Shown here: piece by piece, positions 15,696-24,130 of the stretch
How positions within the stretch are numbered: position 1 is the first letter of the stretch
Layout of the letters: each line of letters opens with the position of its first letter
Assembly (NCBI GenBank): GCA_904420015.1
Contig: CAJFTS010000019.1
Location: forward strand, 1-64,000
Direction of reading: 5' to 3'
DNA: 64,000 nucleotides
Source: an uncultured Clostridia bacterium
GTDB taxonomy: Bacteria; Bacillota; Clostridia; Oscillospirales; Acutalibacteraceae
The notes under the pieces: generated by a model
What the model was told of the DNA's origin: nothing
The model's input: the letters and a program-made list of their open reading frames with translations, nothing else
Database searches by the model: none
Translations under genes and position numbers: made by a program

Positions 15696-17789
15696 ATGGA
15701 TCTGATGTTCCTGACGCCGGTGGGGGCGGTGCTCGCCATCCTGTTTGCCGTGATTATGGCGATGCGGGTACTGAAGTTCTCCGAAGGCTCGGACAAAATG
15801 GCGGGCATTGCGATGAACATTCGCAAGGGCGCCAACGCGTACTTAAAGCGGCAGTATATGATTGTCGGAATCTTCTTCGCCGCCATGTTCCTCATCCTTT
15901 TGGTTCTCGGCTTTACCACCGATTTTATCACGCCGTATGTTCCCTTTGCGTTCGTCACCGGCGGCTTCTTCTCCGGCCTTTCCGGCTTTATCGGCATGAA
16001 GATCGCCACCGCAGCCAACGCCCGTACCGCCAATGCGGCCAAGGAAGGCCTCAACCGCGGCCTGCGGGTTGCCTTCTCGGCCGGCTCGGTTATGGGCTTT
16101 ATCGTGGTTGGCCTGGGACTTCTCGACCTTTCCATCTGGTACTATCTGCTCAAATACGGCTTCTCTCTCCCCATTGAGCAGGTGACCTCCGCCATGCTGA
16201 CCTTCGGCATGGGCGCTTCCAGCATGGCGCTCTTCGCCCGTGTGGGCGGCGGTATCTTTACCAAGGCCGCCGACGTGGGTGCGGACCTGGTCGGTAAGGT
16301 GGAAGCGGGTATCCCGGAGGACGATCCGAGAAATCCCGCCGTGATCGCCGACAACGTGGGCGACAACGTGGGCGACGTGGCCGGCATGGGCGCCGACCTG
16401 TACGAGTCTTATGTAGGCTCCATCATCTCCGCCTCCGCGCTGGGCGTTTCCGCGTTCTCCCACATTGAAGCGGTATCCGGCGACCAGGCGGTAACCATCC
16501 CGATGGCCATGGCCGCCATTGGCGTCATCGCTTCCATTCTCGGTTCCTTCTTTGTGAAAACCAAGGAAAACGCCAGCCAGCGTTCCTTGCTGTCGGCGCT
16601 GCGCCGGGGCACCAACCTGGCGGCAATCCTGATCGCCATCGTCGCCTTCCCGCTGGTTTGGTTTATGCTGGGCCAGGATTATATCGGCATCTACGGCGCG
16701 GTTATTTCCGGCCTCCTTGCCGGTGTGGGCATCGGCTTCTTTACCGAATACTTTACCTCCGACAGCTATAAGCCTACCAAAGACCTGGCCGAAACCTCCA
16801 AGACCGGCTCCGCCACCATTATCATCGGCGGCCTTTCCTTGGGTATGAAATCCACCTTTGTCCCGGTCGTCATTGTAGGCGCCTCGGTTCTGGTTTCCTA
16901 TTTCATTTCCGGCGGTGCCAACGACCCGAGCCTCGGCCTGTACGGCATTGCCATCTCCGCCGTCGGCATGCTCTCTACTCTGGGTATCACCCTGGCGACC
17001 GATGCCTACGGCCCGGTTGCGGATAACGCGGGCGGCATTGCGGAGATGGCCGGTATGGATCCGGAGGTTCGCCGCCGTACCGACGCCCTCGACTCCCTCG
17101 GCAACACCACCGCGGCCACCGGCAAGGGCTTTGCCATCGGTTCTGCCGCCCTGACGGCTCTGGCCCTCATTGTGGCGTATACCGATCATATTTCGGAGAT
17201 TGACCCGAATTTTGTCTTTGACCTGAGCATCAAAAACCCGGCCGTCCTCATCGGCCTGTTCATCGGCGGTATGCTGCCCTTCCTCTTTGCGGCACTGACC
17301 ATGAAGTCGGTAGGCCGGGCGGCCCAGTCCATCGTTATGGAGGTCCGCCGTCAGTTTAAGCAGATCAAGGGCCTGATGGAAGGCAAGGCGGAGGCCGATT
17401 ATGCGGCCTGCGTCGATCTGTGCACCAAGTCCTCCCTGCGGGAAATGATTGCGCCTGCGCTGATCGCCATCATTGCGCCCATCGTGGTCGGCCTGATTTT
17501 AGGCGTAAACGGTGTGGTCGGCATGTTGGCGGGCGCTACGGTCTGCGGCTTCCTGCTGGCCATCATGATGGCCAACTCCGGCGGCGCGTGGGACAATGCG
17601 AAGAAGTATATTGAAAGCGGCCAGCTGGGCGGCAAGGGCTCCGACTGCCATAAGGCGGCGGTCGTGGGTGACACCGTGGGCGATCCCTTTAAGGATACCT
17701 CCGGCCCGTCCATCAATATTCTCATCAAGCTTCTTTCCATGGTGTCCATCGTGTTCGCGGGCGTCGTGGTTGCATTCTCCATCCTGTAA
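15696..17789 (+). CDS. hppA: Membrane-bound K+-dependent ion-pumping pyrophosphatase
   Basis: This 697-residue protein with about 16 transmembrane helices hydrolyses cytosolic pyrophosphate and pumps H+ or Na+ across the membrane. The catalytic loops are all present: GGGIFTKAADVGADLVGKVE, DDPRNPAVIADNVGDNVGD, and near the C-terminus GGAWDNAKKYIE and KAAVVGDTVGDPFKDTSGPS. GNTTAATGKG carries alanine where potassium-independent pumps have lysine, so it should need K+. Whether it moves Na+ or H+ cannot be settled by eye. The start is ATG 15696 with AAAGGGG 11 nt upstream. A PPi-type phosphofructokinase is encoded at 41633, consistent with a PPi-based energy economy. Confidence 0.96.
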   Translation: MDLMFLTPVGAVLAILFAVIMAMRVLKFSEGSDKMAGIAMNIRKGANAYLKRQYMIVGIFFAAMFLILLVLGFTTDFITPYVPFAFVTGGFFSGLSGFIGMKIATAANARTANAAKEGLNRGLRVAFSAGSVMGFIVVGLGLLDLSIWYYLLKYGFSLPIEQVTSAMLTFGMGASSMALFARVGGGIFTKAADVGADLVGKVEAGIPEDDPRNPAVIADNVGDNVGDVAGMGADLYESYVGSIISASALGVSAFSHIEAVSGDQAVTIPMAMAAIGVIASILGSFFVKTKENASQRSLLSALRRGTNLAAILIAIVAFPLVWFMLGQDYIGIYGAVISGLLAGVGIGFFTEYFTSDSYKPTKDLAETSKTGSATIIIGGLSLGMKSTFVPVVIVGASVLVSYFISGGANDPSLGLYGIAISAVGMLSTLGITLATDAYGPVADNAGGIAEMAGMDPEVRRRTDALDSLGNTTAATGKGFAIGSAALTALALIVAYTDHISEIDPNFVFDLSIKNPAVLIGLFIGGMLPFLFAALTMKSVGRAAQSIVMEVRRQFKQIKGLMEGKAEADYAACVDLCTKSSLREMIAPALIAIIAPIVVGLILGVNGVVGMLAGATVCGFLLAIMMANSGGAWDNAKKYIESGQLGGKGSDCHKAAVVGDTVGDPFKDTSGPSINILIKLLSMVSIVFAGVVVAFSIL

Positions 17790-17804
17790 GGGATCGGCGA
17801 GCCA

Positions 17805-17842
17805 AAGCCGGTACAGCGAATTTTCGCTGTACCGGCTTTTTT
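17805..17842 (+). terminator. hppA terminator
   Basis: AAGCCGGTACAGCGAA pairs perfectly with its complement over a short loop and is followed by TTTTTT. Confidence 0.9.
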
Positions 17843-17856
17843 ACTGTGAACGGAAC

Positions 17857-18094
17857 CCACCGGCTCTGCCAGTGGAGATGTCCCGCAAAAAAGCGTTCGC
17901 TTTGGGCACCGAGCGATATGAGCTGCTGAAAGCCAGCCTAACGGCGACAGAAGGCTTCCGGTTAACATGGGGATCCGCCTGTTTTGGGGCCGCGGGGCAG
18001 GGGATGCAAGGGAAATAAATATCCGTGCGTCTTGAGACGCTTGCTGGGAATAAGCCCTTCTAGGGCTTACGCAAGCCTCCGGCTTTGCCGGTGG
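17857..18094 (+). repeat. Dispersed intergenic repeat R1, copy A
   Basis: A 238-bp element bounded at both ends by a CCGGC..GCCGG hairpin (CCACCGGCTCTGCC at the left, CTTTGCCGGTGG at the right). The inverse complement of 58653-58889 matches it along its full length, about 85% identical by eye. Internal hairpins include GCGTCTTGAGACGC and AAGCCCTTCTAGGGCTT. It has no conserved reading frame. It lies right after the hppA terminator and directly abuts an R2 copy. Confidence 0.85.
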
Positions 18095-18293
18095 GGATAA
18101 AAGGCTTTTGCAACCGGTTTCCCGCAGGGAAGCGCCTTTTGAGGCGCCTTTTTTGAATGATTACAAGGCGATCGCAGGATCTTGCCTGTTTTCGGACAGC
18201 CGTTCATGGGATGCGCTCATAGGATCCGGCGCCCGATTAGGGGCCAAGCCGGTAGGAACCCCGTCTAGGGGCGCGCAAGCCCCTCGTGTATAA
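18095..18293 (+). repeat. Dispersed intergenic repeat R2, copy A
   Basis: The partner of the minus-strand copy at 5016-5219. It starts GGGATAAAAGGCTTTTGCAA and ends near CCCCTCGTGTATAAG. Inside are a terminator-like GGCGCC hairpin with TTTTTT (about 18133-18155) and the shared GATGCGCTCATAGGATCCG block. Confidence 0.75.
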
Positions 18294-18673
18294 GCTAGGA
18301 TTGTACTTACGTGAAAAGCCCCTCCGGCAATGCCAGGGAGGAAAAGCATTCGCTTTCAAATAGAGGGAAAAATGGAATTGACCGTTTCATTTTAAGCAAA
18401 AGGCGATAAGAACGAAACGGCTTTGCCGTTGCAGCGGGTGCGGTGCAACCGACCGTTTTTCATTGCCTCTTAGGAGGCCGGCCGAGCTTATGCACGTCCG
18501 GGGACTGTGCATGCCATGCGTTTCACGCCCGGCTTTAACCTGTGCGTTGGCTTTTAAGAAAAAGAAGGAGCGGGCCGCAAAACCCATTCAAATTTATAAA
18601 TGGGTTTGCCATTTGTATTCTTATCAAAAATGTGCTATACTCTTACAAATTTCTGCGTAGGGGGTATGGAAAA
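18294..18673. other. Gene-free region ahead of the methionine-synthesis operon, with a decayed R1 start
   Basis: CTCCGGCAATGCCAGGGAGG followed by AAAAGCATTCGCTTTC (about 18319-18356) resembles the first 60 bp of R1, so an old R1 fragment seems to lie here. Beyond it are AAACGGCTTTGCCGTT-type hairpins. A TGTGCTATACT -10 element at about 18629-18639 probably drives the downstream operon. No gene is seen. Confidence 0.45.
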
Positions 18674-20428
18674 GTGGAACGCTTCTTTTTCGACGGGGCC
18701 TTCGGTACCTATTATCGGCAGATAGGGGGAAGGTGCGAGCGGTGCGAGGAGGCCAACTTGCTCCAGCCTCAAACAGTCGCCGAGATCCACCGCGCTTATC
18801 TGGAAGCGGGCGCCGATGGGATCAAGACCAATACTTTTTCCGTGCGCCCCTCCTTTTCCGAGAACTGGAGAGAGGTGCTCCGGGCCGGATTTCGTCTGGC
18901 CAAGGAAGCGGCAGGGAATACGGCGCAGGTTTTCGCCGATATCGGCTCCATCCAGTCGGAGGAAACGGCGCCGGAGGAGTACCTGGCGGTTGCACAGGAA
19001 TTTTGCGGGTGCGGCGCGAAGCTTTTTCTCTTTGAAACGCTCGCCCAGCTCGACGATATCCTGCCCGCCGTCTCCTTCATCCGGCGGACGGTGGCAAAGG
19101 CGCAGATTTTCGTCTCCTTTGCCGCCTTTTCCGACGGCTACACCCAGAAAGGGTGGGACTATCGGGAGCTGCTGCACCGGGCGGCGCAGGTGGACGGGGT
19201 CAAGGCGGTCGGCCTCAATTGTGTTTGCGGCCCTTCCCATCTTTACCGGCTGCTGTCCCAAATGGACCGGACCGGGCTTTGCCTGTTGGCCATGCCCAAC
19301 GCAGGGTACCCCGCCAATGTAGGCGGGCGTACCGTATATGAGGACAATCCCGCCTATTTTGCCGCCCGCCTGCGCGATATTGCCGGATTGGGCGTGCCGG
19401 TCCTGGGGGGCTGCTGCGGTACCACACCCGCTCACATCGCCATGGCGGCGCAGGCGGTGAAGGGGAAGCCCTCCGCCCCGCCCGTCCGCCCGGCGTCCCC
19501 TCTGCCGGAAAATGGGCGCCCAAGCCCCAATGCCTTCCTCAAGGCGATGGAGGAGGGGCGCAAGGTGGTGGCGGTGGAGATCGACCCGCCGGAAGATTTG
19601 GACATCGCACGGGTGCTCTCCTTTTCGAAAACCGCAAAGGAGGCCGGGGCCGACGTCGTCACGGTGGCGGATTCCCCTCTGGCCCGCACCCGGGCGGACA
19701 GCTTTTTGGTGGCTTCCCGCATCAAGCGGGAGGTATCCATCGATGTGCTGCCCCACCTGTCCTGCCGGGACCGCAACCACATTGCCGTAAAGGGAACGCT
19801 GCTGGGCGGGGCGATGGAGGGGATACGCAATGTGCTCGCCGTCACCGGCGATCCCATCATTTCGTTAGAGTCCGGGGTTAGCAAGGGCGTTTTCTCCTTC
19901 AACTCCTACCGGCTGATTTCCTATATCAAAAGCCTGTCGGCGGATGTGCTGGCCGGTTCCCCCTACGCGGTGGGAGGCGCGCTGAATGTCAATGCCGAGC
20001 GGTTTGATGCGGAGCTCAAGCGGGCGCAGAAGAAGGTGGAATGCGGCGTGGATTTCCTGCTGACCCAGCCCCTCTTCACCCGCAAGGCGGAGGAGAACCT
20101 GAAAAGGGCGCGGGAAGCCCTGCCCTGTAAGCTGCTGGCCGGGATTATGCCGGTGGCGGGCTATAAGAACGCCCTTTTCCTCAACAACGAGGTGTCCGGC
20201 ATTTCGGTGCCGGAGGATCTGCTCCACGCCTTGCAGCCGGCCGGCCGGGAGGAAGCGGCGGCCCATTCGATTGCGTTTTGTATGGAAATGATCCGCCGGG
20301 TGTTCGATCTCTGCGACGGGTTTTATCTGATGACCCCTCTCAAGCGGATTGATTTGACCGCCCGTTTGACGAAAGAAATTCGACGCTTGGAAGCAGAAAG
20401 GAAGAAAGACCATGATTCGTATCGGTGA
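18674..20428 (+). CDS. Bifunctional homocysteine S-methyltransferase / 5,10-methylenetetrahydrofolate reductase
   Basis: This 584-residue cytosolic fusion has two parts. Residues 1-~265 are a homocysteine methyltransferase barrel with the zinc cysteines C183 (GLNCVCG) and C247/C248 (GGCCGTTP). Residues ~285-584 are an MTHFR barrel (VVAVEIDPPEDLDI at the start, then SCRDRNH, GIRNVLAVTGDP, GAALNVN-like and LLTQPLF). The order is that of the YitJ-type proteins. One part would make methyl-THF and the other accept methyl groups on homocysteine. The start is GTG 18674, with GGGGG 9 nt upstream; the ATG at 18666 is out of frame. The next gene overlaps by 17 nt and supplies the methyl-THF binding module, so the operon encodes a split methionine synthase. 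The cobalamin-binding module is not in the window. Confidence 0.92.
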   Translation: MERFFFDGAFGTYYRQIGGRCERCEEANLLQPQTVAEIHRAYLEAGADGIKTNTFSVRPSFSENWREVLRAGFRLAKEAAGNTAQVFADIGSIQSEETAPEEYLAVAQEFCGCGAKLFLFETLAQLDDILPAVSFIRRTVAKAQIFVSFAAFSDGYTQKGWDYRELLHRAAQVDGVKAVGLNCVCGPSHLYRLLSQMDRTGLCLLAMPNAGYPANVGGRTVYEDNPAYFAARLRDIAGLGVPVLGGCCGTTPAHIAMAAQAVKGKPSAPPVRPASPLPENGRPSPNAFLKAMEEGRKVVAVEIDPPEDLDIARVLSFSKTAKEAGADVVTVADSPLARTRADSFLVASRIKREVSIDVLPHLSCRDRNHIAVKGTLLGGAMEGIRNVLAVTGDPIISLESGVSKGVFSFNSYRLISYIKSLSADVLAGSPYAVGGALNVNAERFDAELKRAQKKVECGVDFLLTQPLFTRKAEENLKRAREALPCKLLAGIMPVAGYKNALFLNNEVSGISVPEDLLHALQPAGREEAAAHSIAFCMEMIRRVFDLCDGFYLMTPLKRIDLTARLTKEIRRLEAERKKDHDSYR

Positions 20429-21203
20429 AAAACTCAACAGCTCCATCCCCGCCACCCAGAAGATGCTGGAAAGCCGGGATCAGGAGGCGGTCGTCGCCTT
20501 GATTGAAAAGCAGGCCCAGGCGGGGGCCGATTACCTGGATATCAACACCGCCCTTTGCGGCGACAAGGAACTGGAAACCATGCTCTGGGTGATGGATCTG
20601 GCCATTGGGCACAGCGATTGCGGAATTATGATCGATTCCCCTTCCACCGCCGTCATAAAAGAGGCCATGGCCGCCTGCAAGGACCGCAAACTCATCGTCA
20701 ATTCCGTTACCATCACCGACCGGATTGAGGAAATCGCCCCGCTGATCGCCGCATCCGGCGCAGGCGTAGTGGGAATGCCGGTAGGAGGCGATGGGGAGCG
20801 GGGAACTTTGGAAGGCAGGATGCACAACATCGCGCTGCTTGTGGAAAAGCTTCGCTCCTACGGCATCCGGGACGAACAGATCTATGTGGACATTATGATG
20901 GAAGCCGCCGCCTTCGACAGTGAAAGCCCGGCCCTGGCTCTGCATGTCATCGGGGAGCTGAAGAAGCGGTTCGGGAAGGTGAAAAGCATCTGCGGCCTTT
21001 CCAACGTTTCCTTCGGGCTGCCCGGCCGTGTGAATATCAATATCGCCGCCCTGTCTGCCGGCGTATTTTTGGGCCTGGACAGCGCCATCATGGACGTGAC
21101 CTCCCCCAAAACCCGCCTTGCCTTCCTGGCGGCGGACGTAGTCGCCGGCAACGACGAATATTGCATGGAGTATATTTCCTATCTGCGCGAGCAGGAGGAA
21201 TAA
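20412..21203 (+). CDS. Methyltetrahydrofolate:corrinoid methyltransferase (pterin-binding, MetH/AcsE-like)
   Basis: This 263-residue TIM-barrel protein is a stand-alone pterin-binding domain. It has GEKLNSS at the N-terminus, AGADYLDINTAL (~38-49), MIDSPST, NSVTITDRIEE and the C-terminal GLSNVSFGLPGR, which are the conserved folate-binding blocks of MetH domain 2 and AcsE. It moves the methyl group of 5-methyl-THF to a corrinoid cofactor. AcsE of acetogens is similar, but the overlap with a homocysteine methyltransferase/MTHFR gene points to methionine synthesis rather than the Wood-Ljungdahl pathway. The ATG at 20412 follows GAAAGGAAGAAAGACC inside the end of the previous gene. Confidence 0.92.
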   Translation: MIRIGEKLNSSIPATQKMLESRDQEAVVALIEKQAQAGADYLDINTALCGDKELETMLWVMDLAIGHSDCGIMIDSPSTAVIKEAMAACKDRKLIVNSVTITDRIEEIAPLIAASGAGVVGMPVGGDGERGTLEGRMHNIALLVEKLRSYGIRDEQIYVDIMMEAAAFDSESPALALHVIGELKKRFGKVKSICGLSNVSFGLPGRVNINIAALSAGVFLGLDSAIMDVTSPKTRLAFLAADVVAGNDEYCMEYISYLREQEE

Positions 21204-21672
21204 GGCGGTCTGCCTACTGTTTTGCCCGGGTAAGGGGAATTACGGATGCTTATGCAAACCGCGGAGGCCGTCTGCCGCCTCGGCTTCTCTTTTGCGGTGC
21301 AAGGAATGTGGATTTTGCCGGAGGGCTAGAAGAACGCCGAAAATAGGCATGAGAAAACCCGCCCCGATAGGCCGAAGGACCTTCCGGGGCGGGTTTTGGT
21401 TAGGGGAACCTGGTAAAAGCCCCCGCCGATAGGGGGTGACGAAAGAGACGGGTGAAAGCGGACGGCAGCCGTCCGGCTTTCGATGCCGGTGGGCGGCGCC
21501 GCAATGGCGGCAGCCTGTGATCGGGTTGTGAGGGGGGCCGGGTGCTGCTGACGGGATTCGATTTCCTGCATCTCGATACACTTACCCGCAGGCCCATTTC
21601 AGGCCGGCTCCATGCGGCCGCGTTGCCGACGGGCTCGGCTCACGAAGGCAGAACCGGCAAAGCCTGCGGATG
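21204..21672. other. Gene-free region between two convergent genes
   Basis: It contains the terminator at 21354-21397 and several imperfect inverted repeats (CGGACGGCAGCCGTCCGG at about 21461). No coding sequence or known element is seen. Confidence 0.4.
21354..21397. terminator. Terminator after the methyltransferase gene
   Basis: AAAACCCGCCCCG pairs with CGGGGCGGGTTTT around a loop of about 18 nt; T/A runs make it usable in both directions. Confidence 0.75.
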
Positions 21673-22971
21673 CTATTCCCCGGTTAAACAGGGCACCGAA
21701 TCCCCGATGACGTTTTGCAGCCGGGTCCAGGCGTTCTTACAGAACTCCCAGTCGGCGTTGGTGGCAAAGATGTCCGGCTTGGTTTGCGCCAGGGCATATT
21801 TGCCGACCGGGATGACCCGGTACCGGTCGGAGGTCTTGGTATCCTCCCGGATATAGGTCATCAGAGGGGTATAGGCCGCGTCGGTAATCTGGACGCCGTT
21901 TTCGGTTTTCTTGATGGTCACCGACACCATTTGGCTGGTGCGGGTTTTTTCCACCTGAACGGCTGATTGGTCGGCAATAAAGTTTCCCAGCGAATAGACG
22001 ATCAACCGGTTGGCGGTGCCGTTTGTCGTCTCCACCTGATGCAGCTCGGTAGGCTGGGCGGCGTGGGCGTGGTTGCCCAGGACAATGTCCGGCCCGTCCG
22101 GCGTGTTAATCAGCGCTTGGGCCAGGGCCCTTTGGGTAGCGTTGGGCGCGTCCTGGTATTCGGCGCCCCAGTGCAGGGAAAGGATCACGAAATCCGCGCC
22201 CGCCTCCCGGCATTTGCGCACGTCCTCCAGCAGACGGTCCAGATCCTCCGTGCTGTCGTGGTTGAATTCCCGCATGGCGTAAGGCTGGTGCTCCTCCGGG
22301 ATGGTCACAATCATGCCGTTGTCCCCGTAGGAGTAGGTGACAATGCCGATCTCAATGCCGCCGTAATTAAGGACGCAGGGGGTGTCGCACTGCTCCTGGG
22401 TCTCATAGGTGCCGTCGAACTCCGCCCCGGCCGCCTCAAAGGCGGCGCGGGTCGCTACAAGCCCGCTCCAGCGCATGTCGAAGGCATGGTTGTTGGCGGT
22501 TAGAAAGAAGTTAAAGCCCGCCCCCATGGTGTCCCGGATGATCTCGGACGGATAGTTGAAGCACGGGTAGCTGGACGGCTCCTTGGAGTCGTCCACCGCG
22601 CCTTCCATATTGACTATCTTCAGGTCGGCGGTAAGAAGCTTGGATATCTCCGAAAAATAGGGGGAAAAGTCGTAGCTTCCGTCCGCCAGCAGGGCGGATT
22701 TCACCGGTTGATAATGAAGCAGGATGTCCCCGCAGAACTGGATGGAAACCTCGCCCTCCTTCTGCGTCGGATGAAGGGGATAGGGGGAGGGCTCCTCCAG
22801 CGGCTCCGAAGAGGTCGGCAGGGAGCTAAGGTCCGCCGTCGATACCGCGAGGCTCTGCGTCTGAGAAGAGGCGCCTGCCAGGGAAGAGGTGCCCGGGTCG
22901 GTGCAGCCTGCAAAAGTAAGGGCTACCAGCAGGGCCAGCGCCAGGGAAAGCAGCTTTGTACGTCGTTTCAT
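21673..22971 (-). CDS. CapA-family (PGA_cap) lipoprotein, metallophosphoesterase-like
   Basis: The 432-residue protein begins with a lipoprotein signal (KLLSLALALLVALTFAGC, with the lipidated C23) and a Ser/Thr-rich linker of ~50 residues, followed by a CapA domain: FCGDILLHYQ, the NMEGAV motif, TANNHAFDM and LHWGAEY, then GNHAHAAQP and VYSLGNFIADQ. These supply the metal-binding Asp, Asn, Glu and His residues. CapA proteins are named from poly-gamma-glutamate capsule synthesis, but most clostridial members are surface phosphoesterases of unknown substrate. No capB or capC is nearby. The start is ATG 22971, 7 nt after AAGGAG, in preference to the ATG at 22977. It lies 18 nt after the TtcA-like gene on the same strand. 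Confidence 0.9.
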   Translation of the reverse strand: MKRRTKLLSLALALLVALTFAGCTDPGTSSLAGASSQTQSLAVSTADLSSLPTSSEPLEEPSPYPLHPTQKEGEVSIQFCGDILLHYQPVKSALLADGSYDFSPYFSEISKLLTADLKIVNMEGAVDDSKEPSSYPCFNYPSEIIRDTMGAGFNFFLTANNHAFDMRWSGLVATRAAFEAAGAEFDGTYETQEQCDTPCVLNYGGIEIGIVTYSYGDNGMIVTIPEEHQPYAMREFNHDSTEDLDRLLEDVRKCREAGADFVILSLHWGAEYQDAPNATQRALAQALINTPDGPDIVLGNHAHAAQPTELHQVETTNGTANRLIVYSLGNFIADQSAVQVEKTRTSQMVSVTIKKTENGVQITDAAYTPLMTYIREDTKTSDRYRVIPVGKYALAQTKPDIFATNADWEFCKNAWTRLQNVIGDSVPCLTGE

Positions 22972-22989
22972 CTTCATTCTCCTTTTTCC

Positions 22990-23724
22990 TTACCAGCCGT
23001 CGATCCCCGCGCGCTGCAGCGCGCCGACGATCTTGATGCGCAGCCGGTCGTAGTCCTTTTCCAAAGACCAAAGCAAATCTTTGATCTCCTGACGCTTGGT
23101 ATTCCCATCTACCGGGCAGCGGCTTTTCACCACCGGAAGGGACTCCTTTTTCGCCGCGCTGCGAACCAGCCGCTCCTCTACGAAAATCATAGGCCGGATC
23201 AAGGTCAATTCCTTGCGGTCGAGCCAGGTAACCGGCGAAAAGCAGCCGATTTTCCCGCCGTAAAAGAGGTTCATCACAAAGGTTTCCGCCGCGTCGTCGA
23301 AGTGATGGCCCAGCGCCAGCCGGTTGCATCCGGCTTCCTTGGCCATATTGTGCAGGATTCCCCGCCGCAGCTTCGCGCACAGGGAGCAGGGATTGGCCTC
23401 CTCACGTTGCTCAAACACGATCTGTCCAAGCTGGGTCCGCTTGAGGATGTACTCTACCCCCATTTCCCCGCACAACCGGGCAATGGGCGTGTAATCGGTA
23501 TATTCCCCGCCGAAACATGGGTCCATCGTCAGCGCCACCAGCTCAAACCGTTTGGGCAGATAGGCGCGCAGCCGGGCCAAAGAGGTCAGCAAAACCATCG
23601 AATCCTTTCCGCCGGATACGCCCACGCCGATCCGGTCGCCCTCCTCGATCATATGATACCGGTCGATGGCACTGCGCAGCAGACCGTCGATACGCTGCAC
23701 TTCCTTCGCCCCCCTCTGCTGCAT
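22990..23724 (-). CDS. TtcA/TtuA-family ATP-dependent tRNA thiolase (PP-loop)
   Basis: This 244-residue cytosolic enzyme has the PP-loop SGGKDS (37-42) that activates a tRNA base with ATP. CSLC (about 111-114) and a further cysteine in SRCPVDG match the three cysteines that hold the [4Fe-4S] cluster in TtcA proteins. GHHFDDAAETF is the second conserved block. It should make a 2-thio base in tRNA, 2-thiocytidine-32 if it is a true TtcA. The start is ATG 23724; a TTG at 23733 would lie inside the -10 box. The promoter at 23733-23762 puts the transcript start at or beside this ATG, so the mRNA may be leaderless. Confidence 0.88.
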   Translation of the reverse strand: MQQRGAKEVQRIDGLLRSAIDRYHMIEEGDRIGVGVSGGKDSMVLLTSLARLRAYLPKRFELVALTMDPCFGGEYTDYTPIARLCGEMGVEYILKRTQLGQIVFEQREEANPCSLCAKLRRGILHNMAKEAGCNRLALGHHFDDAAETFVMNLFYGGKIGCFSPVTWLDRKELTLIRPMIFVEERLVRSAAKKESLPVVKSRCPVDGNTKRQEIKDLLWSLEKDYDRLRIKIVGALQRAGIDGW

Positions 23725-23732
23725 TTTTTCCA

Positions 23733-23762
23733 ATTATAACAGAAAGGAAAGGCCGATGCAAT
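23733..23762 (-). promoter_or_regulatory. Promoter of the TtcA-like gene
   Basis: Minus strand: TTGCAT (23761-23756 region), 17-nt spacer, perfect TATAAT at 23738-23733. The predicted transcript start falls within a few bases of the ATG at 23724. Confidence 0.6.
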
Positions 23763-23960
23763 GAATGGAAAAAAGGATGCAACTTGGATACAATTTCCGT
23801 TAAAGCGCCCTCCAATTTTTAGGCACAAGCCGGTCAAAGAGAGAAACGGGGAAAGGACGCAGCAGTAAAAATAGAAAGTGAGTTTCAAAGAGAAAATAAA
23901 AGATATCAAGAGAATATGAGAGGTTGCGCGGAGATAAATCAATTTTATCGAAATTTACCC

Positions 23961-23989
23961 TTGACACCGGAAAGCACCTGTGATAGTAT
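23961..23989 (+). promoter_or_regulatory. rplM-rpsI promoter
   Basis: A perfect TTGACA (23961-23966), 17-nt spacer and TAGTAT (23984-23989). The ~135-nt leader holds a CTGCCCGGTTGGGCAG hairpin near 24038 and could be an L13-type autoregulatory leader; I cannot confirm the fold by eye. Confidence 0.8.
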
Positions 23990-24130
23990 CATCTTTGCAT
24001 TCGGCTGCAATCAGCCGGTTTTTTCGATTGTTCGCCTGTCTGCCCGGTTGGGCAGGACAGCTTGGTCATACGACGAGAATGAAAGTCCTTTCATTGCGAA
24101 GCGAGAACAATTTCAATAGGAGGTACCCTT

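Noticed and set aside
15843-17189. A 448-codon open frame on the minus strand
   Set aside because: It is antisense to hppA, has a Gly/His/Arg-rich composition and no family motif; it is a shadow of the GC-rich codon pattern of hppA.
18431-18456. A third copy of the TGCAC promoter motif (GGGTGCGGTGCAACC)
   Set aside because: The spacing differs and no TATAAT-type -10 box lies at the right distance.
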